Shown here piece by piece: positions 51,201-60,408 of a stretch of 64,000 nt of DNA (its first letter is position 1; each line of letters starts with the position of its first letter). This DNA is from Pseudaestuariivita rosea (GTDB lineage: Bacteria > Pseudomonadota > Alphaproteobacteria > Rhodobacterales > Rhodobacteraceae): positions 62,001 through 126,000 of the forward strand of contig NZ_JACNMP010000006.1 of the NCBI RefSeq assembly GCF_017592335.1, in the 5' to 3' direction. Under the pieces are notes generated by a model. That model was not told the origin of the DNA, did not search any database, and was given only the letters and a program-made list of their open reading frames with translations. Made by a program: the position numbers and the translations under genes.

Positions 51201-53663
51201 TTAACGCGGACTGATGACCGTCACGCCGACTGCCGCAGCGCGCGCCAGGTCGGGGTCCAGCGACATCGGAATATATTCCCCACGCCGCCACAGTTGGCCC
51301 AGATCGTCATAATGGCGGCTGAGCGGGTGGCCCGATTGGCCCGTCGAAATGATAAACAGCGAACTGTCGGGGTCGGCGAAATCATAGACCCCGCGATACC
51401 CGGCACCATGGACGTTCAGAAAGGGTTGCGGCCCTGTGCCGATGGTGCGCCCGCGCAGCAGAGTGTTGTCGCCGCCGCTGGTTGACTGACGGATATTCAC
51501 GAACCAGCGCAACCCTGGCGTTTCGCCCAGAACGGGGTGGTCATGCGTGGCCTCATGCGCATCGCCCCACCGCAGGCTTTCGATGGCCAATCCATAGGTT
51601 TCATCCAGCCACAACAGTGCATCATCCAGCGCCAGGCGCGCCATTTCGGTACAGGTCTCAGTCGGTGCCGATTGCGCAACATCGCACCAGACCGCAGCAC
51701 CGTCGATATTACGAAATACCCGTTCGATCAGCAAAGGCTCAAGATGCGGGAATTCAGAGGTCAACGGTCCCAGTTCATCCCGGATCAGGCGGTTTTGCAG
51801 GGCGCGCATCCAGGCGGAATAGATCAGCGGTTCCGGCAGATGTTCGTTCATTTCGCCGTTCCAGTTGCCAAGCAGGTTCAGCGCATCCTGCCGGCGCCGT
51901 TCCAGCGTTCCGGCGGGCGCGGCGGTACCCGTGTGCCACAGATCTGCGCCCACAAGGCTCAGCAGCGTCACCGCCGTCAGCGACACCGTATCCAGCTGCG
52001 CCTCCATAAAGCTTTCGCGGGTGTGCACCTTGCGATCCTGCATCAGCTTGCGCCAGCGCAATATCCGCTGCGTATCGCCATAGATAAAGCTGACGTGTTC
52101 GGGGAACGGCCGGTCGATCACCTTATTATTCGTATTGCCCAAGATACCACCTTCGGGCGCAATGATCGTGGGGTTCTGACTGTAATCCATCCGCCCCTGC
52201 CAGCGGTTTGTCGCGACCCATCCGGGGCTTGGCATGCGGCCCTGGGTCTGGTGTTGCGGATGGCGCAGCGGGATGGCCCCGATGGTTTTCAGCGCGATAT
52301 TTTCACGATCGGCCAGCACCAGATTCTGGATCGGGGCCAGATAGTCTGAACTGGCGCTGAGCGCCTCGGGTATGCTTTGGGCTTGCATCAGGCGCAGACC
52401 GGCACTGATTGAGGTGTCAGCAGGGCTAAGTGCGGACCACGACAGGCTGGTGACAAAGCCGTCGCGTGTAATCGTGCCCAAACCGTAGTGCGTGCCGGGC
52501 AGGACGGGGCCGTTTTCGGTCCAGCGCAGGGTGATCGTCACCGGGTCTGCATCCTTGACGTTGATGATCGTATCCCGGGCCACAAAGGGCCTGAAGCCAT
52601 CGGGCGTCAGGTATTCCTGCGGATTGTCGGGGTTCAGCTGTTCCAGAAACACGTCCTGATCATCGGCATAGGCGGTTGTGGTGCCCCAGCCCAGCACATC
52701 GCTGCGCCCGGCCAGCACGACCGGCAAGCCGGGGATCGTGCCGCCGATCACACCTCCGCTGTTCAATTCCATCCGCGCCAGATACCAGATGGCAGGCGCG
52801 GTGAAGCCCAGGTGCGGGTCCCCTGCCAAAAGCGTGCCGTCCTTGGCCGACCGCGCAGGGGCGGCGGCCCAGATATTCGATGCGCCCGCCAACGCGCGGG
52901 GTTTGAAGGGTGACAGGGCGTGGTCCGGCATCGGCGCGGCCTGCGCATAGCGGGGCAGGTCCGGCATAATACTGGCGAATGAGGGCAGGGCGGCGATGCC
53001 AGTGCCCGGCGCGTCCGGCAGCAGGTCGCGCAGCCTATCCTCCTCGATCAACAGCGAGGCGCGGGCGCGCAGCACCTCTTCTTCCAGATGGGCGGACAGT
53101 TGCAGCGACATCAGCTTCAGGATGGCGATTGAGTCGGCGGGCTGCCACGGGGCGATCTGATTGGAAAACAGGAAAAATTCGGGCGCTCCACGGCCAAGTG
53201 CCTGTTCGTTCACATGAGTCAGGCGGGCGTTCACACCGGCGGCATAGGCATTCAGCGCCGCCATGGTCTGATCATCCTGCGCCTGTACCGAGCTGACCGA
53301 CAGATTGTACAGATCCAGCCTGCGGATCAGCATATCGATCTGCAGCGTGCGTTCTCCAAAAAGCTCGGACAGGCGGCCCTGCGCGGTGCGGCGCAGCATC
53401 ATCATCTGCCACAAGCGATCCTGCGCGTGGGCATATCCCAGACCGAAGAAGACATCCTGATCACTTTGCCCGAAAACATGGGGCACATTGGCGTTGTCGC
53501 GCACAATCTCGACCGGGGCCGACAGTCCGTTTGCCGTCAGATCCGCGTCGTAATCGGGCAGGGACTGGCTGGTGAAATAATACACCAAGGCCATCGCCAG
53601 TGCGATTACCACCAGCAGACCCGTGGTCAGTCTGAAAAGCCAACGAAAAATAAATGCCATCAA
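51201..53663 (-). CDS. penicillin acylase-family amidase
   Basis: The 820-residue Ntn hydrolase is made as a precursor and cuts itself into two chains. An N-terminal hydrophobic helix (residues 8-29) could be a signal or anchor. The alpha chain has VPHVFGQSDQDVFFGLGYAHAQDRLWQM. The predicted nucleophile is S262 in GASNIWAAAPARS, followed by GDPHLGFTAPAIWYLA. Relatives cleave acyl amides, including quorum signals (acyl-homoserine lactones), so quorum quenching is one possibility. It probably acts in the periplasm. Confidence 0.9.
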   Translation of the reverse strand: MMAFIFRWLFRLTTGLLVVIALAMALVYYFTSQSLPDYDADLTANGLSAPVEIVRDNANVPHVFGQSDQDVFFGLGYAHAQDRLWQMMMLRRTAQGRLSELFGERTLQIDMLIRRLDLYNLSVSSVQAQDDQTMAALNAYAAGVNARLTHVNEQALGRGAPEFFLFSNQIAPWQPADSIAILKLMSLQLSAHLEEEVLRARASLLIEEDRLRDLLPDAPGTGIAALPSFASIMPDLPRYAQAAPMPDHALSPFKPRALAGASNIWAAAPARSAKDGTLLAGDPHLGFTAPAIWYLARMELNSGGVIGGTIPGLPVVLAGRSDVLGWGTTTAYADDQDVFLEQLNPDNPQEYLTPDGFRPFVARDTIINVKDADPVTITLRWTENGPVLPGTHYGLGTITRDGFVTSLSWSALSPADTSISAGLRLMQAQSIPEALSASSDYLAPIQNLVLADRENIALKTIGAIPLRHPQHQTQGRMPSPGWVATNRWQGRMDYSQNPTIIAPEGGILGNTNNKVIDRPFPEHVSFIYGDTQRILRWRKLMQDRKVHTRESFMEAQLDTVSLTAVTLLSLVGADLWHTGTAAPAGTLERRRQDALNLLGNWNGEMNEHLPEPLIYSAWMRALQNRLIRDELGPLTSEFPHLEPLLIERVFRNIDGAAVWCDVAQSAPTETCTEMARLALDDALLWLDETYGLAIESLRWGDAHEATHDHPVLGETPGLRWFVNIRQSTSGGDNTLLRGRTIGTGPQPFLNVHGAGYRGVYDFADPDSSLFIISTGQSGHPLSRHYDDLGQLWRRGEYIPMSLDPDLARAAAVGVTVISPR

Positions 53664-53742
53664 TGCCTCTTGCTGTTTTGGCTTGCCTGCGTTTGGATAG
53701 GTAAAGAAAGAGTTTCAGAACGTAAAGCAGGGGGGCAGTGTC

Positions 53743-54612
53743 ATGGCAAAAGTTGCATTTTTGGGGTTGGGCGTGATGGGCTATCCGATGGCCGGACATC
53801 TGGCGAAGGCCGGGCATCAGGTGACCGTCTATAACCGGACGTTCAGCAAGGCCGAAAACTGGGTCGAAGATTACGGCGGTCAGGCCGCGCCGACACCGGC
53901 CAAAGCGGCCGAGGGCGCTGATTTTGTGATGGCCTGCGTGGGCAATGACGATGACCTGCGCCAGGTCTGCACGGGGGCCGAGGGCGCGTTTTCGACGATG
54001 TCCGGCGGGTCGGTCTTTGTCGATCACACGACCGTATCGGCCAAGGTGACGGCGGATATGTACGCGGCGGCCGACGCCCATCAGATCAGTTTTGTCGACG
54101 CGCCGGTGTCGGGCGGGCAGGCGGGGGCCGAAAACGGTGTGCTGTCGGTGATGTGCGGCGGGGACGAAGGCGCCTATGCCCGCGCCGAACCCATCATCGA
54201 CGCCTATGCGAAAATCTGCAAACGGATGGGGCCAAGCGGGGCCGGGCAACTGACCAAGATGGTCAACCAGATCTGTATCGCGGGGCTGCTTCAGGGGCTG
54301 TCCGAGGGGCTGCACTTTGCTGAAAAAGCCGGCCTGGACGCCCGCGCTGTGATCGATGTGATCCAGGGCGGGGCGGCAGGCAGCTGGCAGATGGTCAACC
54401 GCTATGAAACGATGCTGGATGATGAATTCAACCACGGCTTTGCAGTGGACTGGATGCGCAAGGATCTGGGCATCTGCCTGAGCACCGCCAACGAAAACGG
54501 CGCCAGCCTGCCCGTGACGGCGATCATCGATCAGTTCTATAAAGATGTTCAGAACATGGGCGGCGGGCGGTGGGACACGTCCAGCCTGATCAAGCGATTA
54601 CGCACGCTTTAG
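53743..54612 (+). CDS. 3-hydroxyisobutyrate dehydrogenase-family oxidoreductase
   Basis: The 289-residue enzyme has an N-terminal Rossmann fold with LGLGVMGYPMAGHLAKAGH, the motif FVDHTTVSA, the substrate loop FVDAPVSGGQAGAENGVLSVMCGG and the catalytic Lys in GAGQLTKMVNQI. It oxidises or reduces a beta-hydroxy acid with NAD(P). 3-Hydroxyisobutyrate, tartronate semialdehyde and glyoxylate are the usual substrates; the sequence does not choose. Confidence 0.92.
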   Translation: MAKVAFLGLGVMGYPMAGHLAKAGHQVTVYNRTFSKAENWVEDYGGQAAPTPAKAAEGADFVMACVGNDDDLRQVCTGAEGAFSTMSGGSVFVDHTTVSAKVTADMYAAADAHQISFVDAPVSGGQAGAENGVLSVMCGGDEGAYARAEPIIDAYAKICKRMGPSGAGQLTKMVNQICIAGLLQGLSEGLHFAEKAGLDARAVIDVIQGGAAGSWQMVNRYETMLDDEFNHGFAVDWMRKDLGICLSTANENGASLPVTAIIDQFYKDVQNMGGGRWDTSSLIKRLRTL

Positions 54613-54840
54613 CCGTTTGGCTGCCGTCACGCTTGGATCGGCGCAAAGGCAAACAGCTTAATGCGCCGCCGCAGGGCAGCTCTGAACATCCGGTGACAAA
54701 TGCCCAAAACCGCAAATGGGATTGATCCCGATAGGGGGCGGAATCGTAACACAAGCAGCCTTTGGCCCGGCCCGCGGCAGGATTTAACCGTGGGCCCATA
54801 CCTCTCAGGTTTCTTCGCCTTGGTGAATGATGGCTTTCAG

Positions 54841-55437
54841 TCAGAGGTGCTGTAACCACTTGTGGTCAACATGACAAAGAGAGAGCCAGCGGCGCAGTGT
54901 TGCACGATCGCTGGCAGTTAAATTTGGTAGAGCTGCTTGAAAGTCATCTTCATCCTTGGCTCTACAGTATTTGGCCTTGAACAAGAGAACGTTAGCCGGA
55001 GCCAAATACCGTATCCCGTCCGCATTGGTCCGCACAGCGCTATCGCGTAATTGTTCGAACGAAGGAGAACGTTTGTATTTCCAAAACTCGCGTGTTCCCC
55101 GTTCTAACATCATATCGACGCGCCAGCGCCCAACCTCAAGATCGGCCCCCCAGAACTGCCAAACGTCCTTGCCGAACTTTTGGTTGAGGTCCCAAGGGCT
55201 AAGTTGACCTGCTTTTACTTCAAAGAAAATCAACTCCGATAGATGAGAGGCCAACTTTGGCGCATATTGCGGCAATGTTGCGAATTCTAAGTCGTCGTGT
55301 TGGCGACGTTGCTTACCAAGCCAGAGGTCTAGTGCCCAACCGCCAACGATGTACCAATCCGCATCTACACCAGACAGCTTTTGCGCCAACTGCATGGGCG
55401 ACCACGCATCCCATGCGTCTTCATGCGGGAGTTTCAT
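54841..55437 (-). CDS. aminoglycoside/lincosamide nucleotidyltransferase-like protein
   Basis: The 198-residue protein has the minimal nucleotidyltransferase pattern WYIVGGWALDLWLGKQRRQHDDLEF, close to that of ANT(2'')-like and lincosamide transferases, with the GGW and DDLE residues in place. It would adenylylate a small molecule. A substrate that is not an antibiotic is equally possible. Start 55437 gives MKLPHEDAWDAW. The gene is lower in GC than its neighbours, suggesting transfer. The stretch 54613-54840 to its left holds no gene. Confidence 0.75.
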   Translation of the reverse strand: MKLPHEDAWDAWSPMQLAQKLSGVDADWYIVGGWALDLWLGKQRRQHDDLEFATLPQYAPKLASHLSELIFFEVKAGQLSPWDLNQKFGKDVWQFWGADLEVGRWRVDMMLERGTREFWKYKRSPSFEQLRDSAVRTNADGIRYLAPANVLLFKAKYCRAKDEDDFQAALPNLTASDRATLRRWLSLCHVDHKWLQHL

Positions 55438-55739
55438 CAGCGTCTTTCTTGTGTCCTTTGCTGAGAAGGCACTGGTCAAAATCTTATGCGTAATCCCCCA
55501 AAGCTGCAATCAGCATAGCTGCAGAGAAAGTGCAAAAAGTTCGCATGTTGCTCACTCTCCGGCATTACACATGACATCGGCAGTGCGAATGAGAACCGTC
55601 ACTGAGCTTTCATGATACCTTCTGTGTAAGATGTGAAAGCGGGGGGAAATGTTGAAAGCGAAGGGGTTAAGCGTTGTAATGCCTAACCCCTGGTGTGATA
55701 CGATATTGCCACTTTTCGGGAATTGACCCCGCAGTGTGG
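55438..55739. other. AT-rich intergenic stretch with a hairpin
   Basis: About 300 bases without a gene. The one clear structure is AGGGGTTA (55662-55669) pairing with TAACCCCT (55684-55691) over a 14-base loop; no T-run follows in either direction. Composition is like that of the nucleotidyltransferase gene. Confidence 0.4.
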
Positions 55740-56300
55740 TTACGGAATGATCCGGTTGTACTTTGTACCTTCAAGCGTGGCGCCGACGCGGAAGCCTGCT
55801 TGACCGAAGACAACCGCAATAACCGGGGAAAGCGCGGTTGTTGTGCCGGCTTTCAGCGCCTCGCCCTGGTCGCTGAGCGCGTATTCCAGATCAGCACCGG
55901 CGGCCCATCCGCTGGACCTGCGGAAATCCATCAGCGCCTCGTCCGTCATGAAAAACAAAACGTGGGCATATTGCTGCGCGCCGATCTGAAGGCCGAAATT
56001 CGCTGTGGTGGCGGAATAGTAATCGACCGTGACATCGTTGATCCGCAGTGCGCCACGCCCATAGGACCCGCCCACGCCAAAGCCCGCCTCGGTCACAAGG
56101 GGCATGACCAGAATGCCGGCGGCCTTGTCGCCCAGATCGCGGGTGCCCGGATAGCGGCTGTACATATCGCTGAGGGTCTTGTCGACGCGCGCATCAATCA
56201 CCGCGCCGCCATCGCTGCCAATACCATTGCCGCACCCGGCCACCAAAGGCACCATTGCCAGTGCGCCGAACGCGAACGTGCGTCTTGTAAATTTTGTCAT
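55740..56300 (-). CDS. SYLF/YSC84-domain lipoprotein
   Basis: The 186-residue product has a twin-Arg-like start (FTRRTFAFG), a hydrophobic core and the lipobox VAGC with lipid Cys at residue 23. The rest is the SYLF lipid-binding domain: GILVMPLVTEAGFGVGGSYGRGAL, then YYSATTANFGLQIGAQQYAHVLFFM and ADLEYALSDQGEAL. It should sit in an outer or inner membrane leaflet facing the periplasm. Role unknown. Confidence 0.9.
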   Translation of the reverse strand: MTKFTRRTFAFGALAMVPLVAGCGNGIGSDGGAVIDARVDKTLSDMYSRYPGTRDLGDKAAGILVMPLVTEAGFGVGGSYGRGALRINDVTVDYYSATTANFGLQIGAQQYAHVLFFMTDEALMDFRRSSGWAAGADLEYALSDQGEALKAGTTTALSPVIAVVFGQAGFRVGATLEGTKYNRIIP

Positions 56301-56508
56301 GTGTCTGCCTGTTACTGCTTGATCGATTTATTGTTCTGGGGCGCTTATGTGCACCTTTATGCATTCTTATAGGGGGTATTCGCAGGCTTGTCATGCCCGA
56401 TATGGTGGATCACGTCAAATTGTGAACGATATCTTGAATTGTTAAGCGGAGCGCGCTGGTCGCGCGCATTTGGCCGCGCGTGCCGCGCTATGTTTGCGCT
56501 TCGCGCGA

Positions 56509-56563
56509 GAGTATTTGGGGAACAATGAGGCGCACACTCATCCATCATTGTTCCAAAATACTC
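56509..56563. repeat. palindromic GAGTATTT element
   Basis: GAGTATTTGGGGAACAATGA (56509-56528) pairs with TCATTGTTCCAAAATACTC (56545-56563), a 19-20 base stem with one bulge. It lies in the 404-base gap 56301-56704, of which the rest shows only a CG-rich GCGCGC tract before the repeat and the promoter region of the next gene. Confidence 0.8.
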
Positions 56564-56704
56564 ATGACCCAAAGGTAGCCATAGCAGCCCGAAGTCAAAG
56601 CGACGTACGATTATTTCTCACCATCCCGTGACGCGGCTGACACATGGGTTGTGCTTTGGCCTTCCGATCTCCAGTCTTAGGTGGGCGAAGAGAAAGGACA
56701 GGTC

Positions 56705-57940
56705 ATGCCAACCGAACGGATCACATTCAAAGGGCACAGCGGTGATATGCTGGCCGCCAGGCTTGATCTACCGGATGGGCCACATCTGGCGACCGCTCTT
56801 TTTGCGCATTGTTTCACCTGTTCCAAGGACATCCCCGCCGCGCGGCGCATCTCGGCGCGGTTGGCGGCGATGGGTATTGCCGTTTTGCGGTTTGACTTTA
56901 CGGGGCTTGGCCATTCCGAAGGCGAGTTTGCCAATACGTCTTTCACATCAAATGTCGACGATCTGATAGCGGCCTGCAAATACCTGGATGCCCGCGATAT
57001 GTCGCCCAGCATGCTGATCGGTCATTCACTTGGGGGCGCTGCGGTGCTGAAAGCCGCACCTCAGCTCCCGTCCACCAAGGCCGTTGTGACCCTTGGCGCC
57101 CCTTTTGATCCGCAACATGTGACCCATAACTTCGAAGACGCCTTGCCCGAGATCGCGGTTAAGGGCGTGGCTGAAGTGCAATTGGGCGGTCGGCCGTTCA
57201 AGATCGGCAAGACCTTTTTGGATGACATCGCGCAGGGCGAACTGACCCCTGCGATCACCCACCTTAAGGCGGCGCTTTTGATCATGCACGCGCCCCTGGA
57301 CGACACCGTCAGCATCAACAATGCGACCGAGATATTCCTGGCCGCCAAGCACCCGAAATCCTTTGTGACACTTGACGATGCCGATCACCTGATCACCCGC
57401 GCGTCAGATGCCGAATACGCCGCTGAAGTGATTGCCGCCTGGGCGTCGCGTTACCTTGACCTGGCACCGCCTGCACCGCCGCCCGGCGCGCCCGAAGGCG
57501 TCGTGCGTGTGACCGAGGTCGATCCAGACGGTTTTTTGCAAGATATCCAGTCCGGACCCCATCACCATGCGCAGGCGGACGAGCCGCTGTCTTATGGCGG
57601 CACCAACAAGGCGATGTCGCCTTATGGCTATCTGGCGTCAGGTCTGGGCGCCTGCACATCCATGACCATCCGTATGTACGCCCGCCGCAAAGGATGGCCC
57701 CTGATCGGGGTGCGGGTGGATGTGACCCACGACAAAGTCCACGCTCAGGACGCCGAAACCGCCACCGAAACGCGGATCGATTCCTTCACACGGGAAATCC
57801 TGCTGGAAGGCCCGCTGAGCAACGACCAACGCACCCGCCTTCTGGAAATCGCCGACAAATGCCCGGTGCATAAAACTCTTGAGCGCGGGGCGGTGATTGT
57901 CACGAAGCTGGCGCAGATACCTGAAAAAATACCTACGTAA
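56705..57940 (+). CDS. alpha/beta hydrolase fused to an OsmC domain
   Basis: The 411-residue protein joins an alpha/beta hydrolase (residues 1-255; nucleophile Ser in [11 protein letters not shown], late His in [10 protein letters not shown]) to an OsmC/Ohr domain (residues 275-411; [25 protein letters not shown] with one Cys, and KCPVHKTLE with the second). OsmC proteins reduce organic peroxides with two cysteines, both present here. The fusion is known in Proteobacteria. ATG 56705 has AAAGGACAGG upstream. It ends eight bases inside the convergent hpt gene. Confidence 0.93.
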   Translation: MPTERITFKGHSGDMLAARLDLPDGPHLATALFAHCFTCSKDIPAARRISARLAAMGIAVLRFDFTGLGHSEGEFANTSFTSNVDDLIAACKYLDARDMSPSMLIGHSLGGAAVLKAAPQLPSTKAVVTLGAPFDPQHVTHNFEDALPEIAVKGVAEVQLGGRPFKIGKTFLDDIAQGELTPAITHLKAALLIMHAPLDDTVSINNATEIFLAAKHPKSFVTLDDADHLITRASDAEYAAEVIAAWASRYLDLAPPAPPPGAPEGVVRVTEVDPDGFLQDIQSGPHHHAQADEPLSYGGTNKAMSPYGYLASGLGACTSMTIRMYARRKGWPLIGVRVDVTHDKVHAQDAETATETRIDSFTREILLEGPLSNDQRTRLLEIADKCPVHKTLERGAVIVTKLAQIPEKIPT

Positions 57941-58466
57941 ACCGCACCTTACCGATATAAGGCAAATTCCGGTTGCGTTGGGCGTAGTCGATGCCGTAGC
58001 CCACGACGAATTCATCGGGTATCTCGAACCCGGTCCAGTCGGCATGCACGTCAACTTCTCGCCGGGTGGGTTTGTTCAGCAGGGCGATGGTTTTCAGCTT
58101 CTGTGGTTTGCGCGCCCGCAGCAGGTGCGTGACGTGGTAAAGGGTGTGGCCTGTATCGACCAGATCTTCGACGACTAGCACATGGCGCCCCTCGATCGTG
58201 CCGCGCAGGTCTTTCAGGATACGGACCTCGCGGCTGCTTTCCATCGCATCGCCATAGGACGAGGCTTCCAGAAAATCGACCTCGACATCCAGATCAAGTT
58301 CGCGCACCAGATCGGCGATGAAGACGAAACTGCCCCGCAACAGACCCACAACGACCAGCTTGTCCGCATCGGCGAATTCCTTTTCGATCGTGCGGGCCAG
58401 ATCCTCGATCTTGGCGGCAATCGCCTTGGCTGAAATCATCTTGTCGATGACATATGGACGCGTCAC
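57933..58466 (-). CDS. hpt: hypoxanthine phosphoribosyltransferase
   Basis: The 177-residue enzyme makes IMP or GMP from free purine and PRPP. Motifs: [19 protein letters not shown], the PRPP loop [14 protein letters not shown] and [21 protein letters not shown] 58466 with an AGGGGAG site gives the usual start [12 protein letters not shown]. The longer frame upstream is not used. Convergent overlap of eight bases with the hydrolase-OsmC gene. Confidence 0.94.
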   Translation of the reverse strand: MTRPYVIDKMISAKAIAAKIEDLARTIEKEFADADKLVVVGLLRGSFVFIADLVRELDLDVEVDFLEASSYGDAMESSREVRILKDLRGTIEGRHVLVVEDLVDTGHTLYHVTHLLRARKPQKLKTIALLNKPTRREVDVHADWTGFEIPDEFVVGYGIDYAQRNRNLPYIGKVRFT

Positions 58467-58538
58467 TGGCAGGCTCCCCTTGATTTTTGTCGCTATTTTT
58501 ACGACATGCACGGCCACTGTCACGCGCAAAGGATAAAA

Positions 58539-58988
58539 ATGCCCCAACATACTGAAACCAAGAAACTGCCCTACAGTGCCGAACAAATGTATGATTTGGT
58601 GGCCGATGTCGGGTCGTATCCCGAATTTCTGCCCTGGACGGCGGCGGCGCGCATTCGGTCGACGGATGACCGGGGCGAGACGATCTTGATGCTGGCCGAT
58701 CTGGTGATTTCGTTCAAGGTCTTTCGCGAACGCTTTGGCAGTCGCGTGACGTTATGGCAGGACAAAAGCCGGATTGACACCGAATATATCGACGGGCCTT
58801 TCCGCTATCTGGAATCGCGTTGGGATTTCAAGCAGGTAGAGGGTGGGTGTGAAGTGACGTTCTTTGTCGATTTCGAATTCAAAAACCGCATTCTGCAAGG
58901 GGCTGCGGGGATGTTTTTCAACGAGGCCATGCAGAGGATTGTTCGTGCTTTTGAACGCCGCGCGGCGGACCTTTATCAGGGGGCTTGA
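58539..58988 (+). CDS. RatA/COQ10-type START-domain protein
   Basis: The 149-residue protein matches the ubiquinone-binding COQ10/RatA family: [25 protein letters not shown], then [34 protein letters not shown] and [12 protein letters not shown]. Bacterial members help coenzyme Q function; in E. coli RatA blocks ribosome joining. A housekeeping role is more likely than a toxin. ATG 58539 chosen over an upstream start. A palindromic repeat follows. Confidence 0.92.
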   Translation: MPQHTETKKLPYSAEQMYDLVADVGSYPEFLPWTAAARIRSTDDRGETILMLADLVISFKVFRERFGSRVTLWQDKSRIDTEYIDGPFRYLESRWDFKQVEGGCEVTFFVDFEFKNRILQGAAGMFFNEAMQRIVRAFERRAADLYQGA

Positions 58989-59022
58989 ATAAGCGCTGCT
59001 GACGCCGCGCGGCCTTCGGCGA

Positions 59023-59077
59023 GAGTATTTATGGAACAATGATGGAATATAATTGCTTTATTGTTCCCCAAATACTC
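59023..59077. repeat. palindromic GAGTATTT element
   Basis: GAGTATTTATGGAACAATGA (59023-59042) pairs with CTTTATTGTTCCCCAAATACTC (59056-59077), differing in the centre. It lies 35 bases after the RatA-family gene, so its position fits a role at transcript ends. Confidence 0.8.
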
Positions 59078-59116
59078 AGAACTCGATTTTTCCGAACGCG
59101 CGGCCGTTGGGGCGTG

Positions 59117-59584
59117 TCACACTCGCGTAACCCGGGCCGCAAAACAGCCGGGTTTGGCATAGTGGATATGGATATAGTCGACGGCTGGATCTGATAGCAT
59201 TGTCTTAAGCTGAGCAGCCGCATCGCGGCCTTTGATGACATCGGCCGCGATCATCATGTCTTTGTGATCGAAACCTCGCAAGGACAAAAGGCGCAGTTGC
59301 AGCACCTGGGGCACGGCCCCTGGGTCGGGCCTGGCCTGAGTGGCACCTTTTCGGACGAAAACGGCGTGGGATGCGCGATAGGGGGACCGACCGGACTGAT
59401 GTTCGTAATTCACCAGCACCAGTTCATCGCCGGGTTCGGCGTCTTGCAGGCTGACGCGGCAGGGATACCCTGGTTTCGCATCTGCCGTGACACGGCGTGC
59501 GGCATGGTGTTCAAGCGCGTCCTGTGTCATATCGAAGTAAGGCGCAAAGGTGGTGTAGGGCAGGGCATGTATCTGGAATGGCAC
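59117..59584 (-). CDS. DUF1203 protein
   Basis: The 155-residue protein has the DUF1203 pattern: FQIHALPYTTFAPYF, then GYPCRVSLQDAEPGDELVLVNYEHQ, seen as PCRVSLQDAEPGDELVL, with SPYRASHAVFVR following and a C-terminal IHIHYAKPGCFAARV. Function unknown. GTG 59584 with AAAGGA is the best start. It stands alone among short minus-strand genes. Confidence 0.87.
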   Translation of the reverse strand: MPFQIHALPYTTFAPYFDMTQDALEHHAARRVTADAKPGYPCRVSLQDAEPGDELVLVNYEHQSGRSPYRASHAVFVRKGATQARPDPGAVPQVLQLRLLSLRGFDHKDMMIAADVIKGRDAAAQLKTMLSDPAVDYIHIHYAKPGCFAARVTRV

Positions 59585-59681
59585 GGGATGTCCTTTCGTT
59601 TTCCGGACGATCCCATGCGCCCCCAATCAAAGCGACCCGTTCCTTGCGCTTTTGTTCAGCACCTGACCTGCGATGTGAATA

Positions 59682-60326
59682 CTAGAACTTCTCGTCCAGG
59701 GCCGGTGTTCCGAATTGATGGGTGTATTCGATATCGCCGGCGCGTCGGATACAGAATTGGGCATCATATCCGGCAGCGACAATTTCGTAGTCGGCTTTTT
59801 TCACAAACTCATTCACAGCGCGACACACACCGGAATAATGCTTGGGGTTCGAATACCAGTCATCCCCAAAGATCACGCCACCCTTCGCAAGGGCTTTGTC
59901 AATCATTGGAAGTGTGCGAACCACATCGTCATAGTGGTGGCTGCTGTCCAGATAAACAAAATCCAGCTTTTCGGTCAGCGATGTTAAGAAGTTTTCTTCA
60001 AAGTCTTCAATGATTTCAATGTTATCAAGATGCTGTGTGCGGCGCAGAGCATCAGCCTTCGCTTGGGCCGTGGTCAGTTGATTGTTGTTGGTATAATTTC
60101 CGTTTCCCCAATTGAACCGTTCCCCCAGTTTTTCCCAAGGATCCACAAGATAAAGTTTTTTAGGTTTCAAAACGCGACCGATGACGGCGGAAAAATGCCC
60201 GCGGAATACACCAAATTCGGCGCCGACGCCGCCTTTTTTGGCATAGCGCAAGATCCATTTGCGTCTTTCGGCGATTTCTTCATGGGGAAACTTATCCTCG
60301 TGAGGAAAGCAATCCGCAACCGTCAT
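59682..60326 (-). CDS. class I SAM-dependent methyltransferase
   Basis: The 214-residue protein has the Methyltransf_24-type fold: GVGAEFGVFRGHFSAVIGR binds the methyl donor, YLVDPWEKLG ends the second strand and DFVYLDSSHHYDDVVRTL forms motif III. GGVIFGDDWYSNP is conserved too. Relatives work on sugars or peptides in secondary metabolism or surface glycans. AAGGGAA precedes the ATG. Slightly lower GC than the neighbours. Confidence 0.85.
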   Translation of the reverse strand: MTVADCFPHEDKFPHEEIAERRKWILRYAKKGGVGAEFGVFRGHFSAVIGRVLKPKKLYLVDPWEKLGERFNWGNGNYTNNNQLTTAQAKADALRRTQHLDNIEIIEDFEENFLTSLTEKLDFVYLDSSHHYDDVVRTLPMIDKALAKGGVIFGDDWYSNPKHYSGVCRAVNEFVKKADYEIVAAGYDAQFCIRRAGDIEYTHQFGTPALDEKF

Positions 60327-60408
60327 TTTTAATTCCCTTGTTCATGTAAATCTGCAGAGATTCTAGACGCTTGGATATGGGGCGTCAATTAGGTGATCTT
60401 CTGGTATT

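Noticed and set aside
54740-54840. Possible riboswitch (CTGAGAGG and CCAAGGCGAAG pieces on the minus strand)
   Set aside because: The order of pieces does not match glycine or TPP riboswitches, and no suitable gene follows.
55662-55691. Hairpin AGGGGTTA/TAACCCCT as terminator
   Set aside because: Stem is clear but there is no T-run on either side, so only a hairpin is reported in the gap description.
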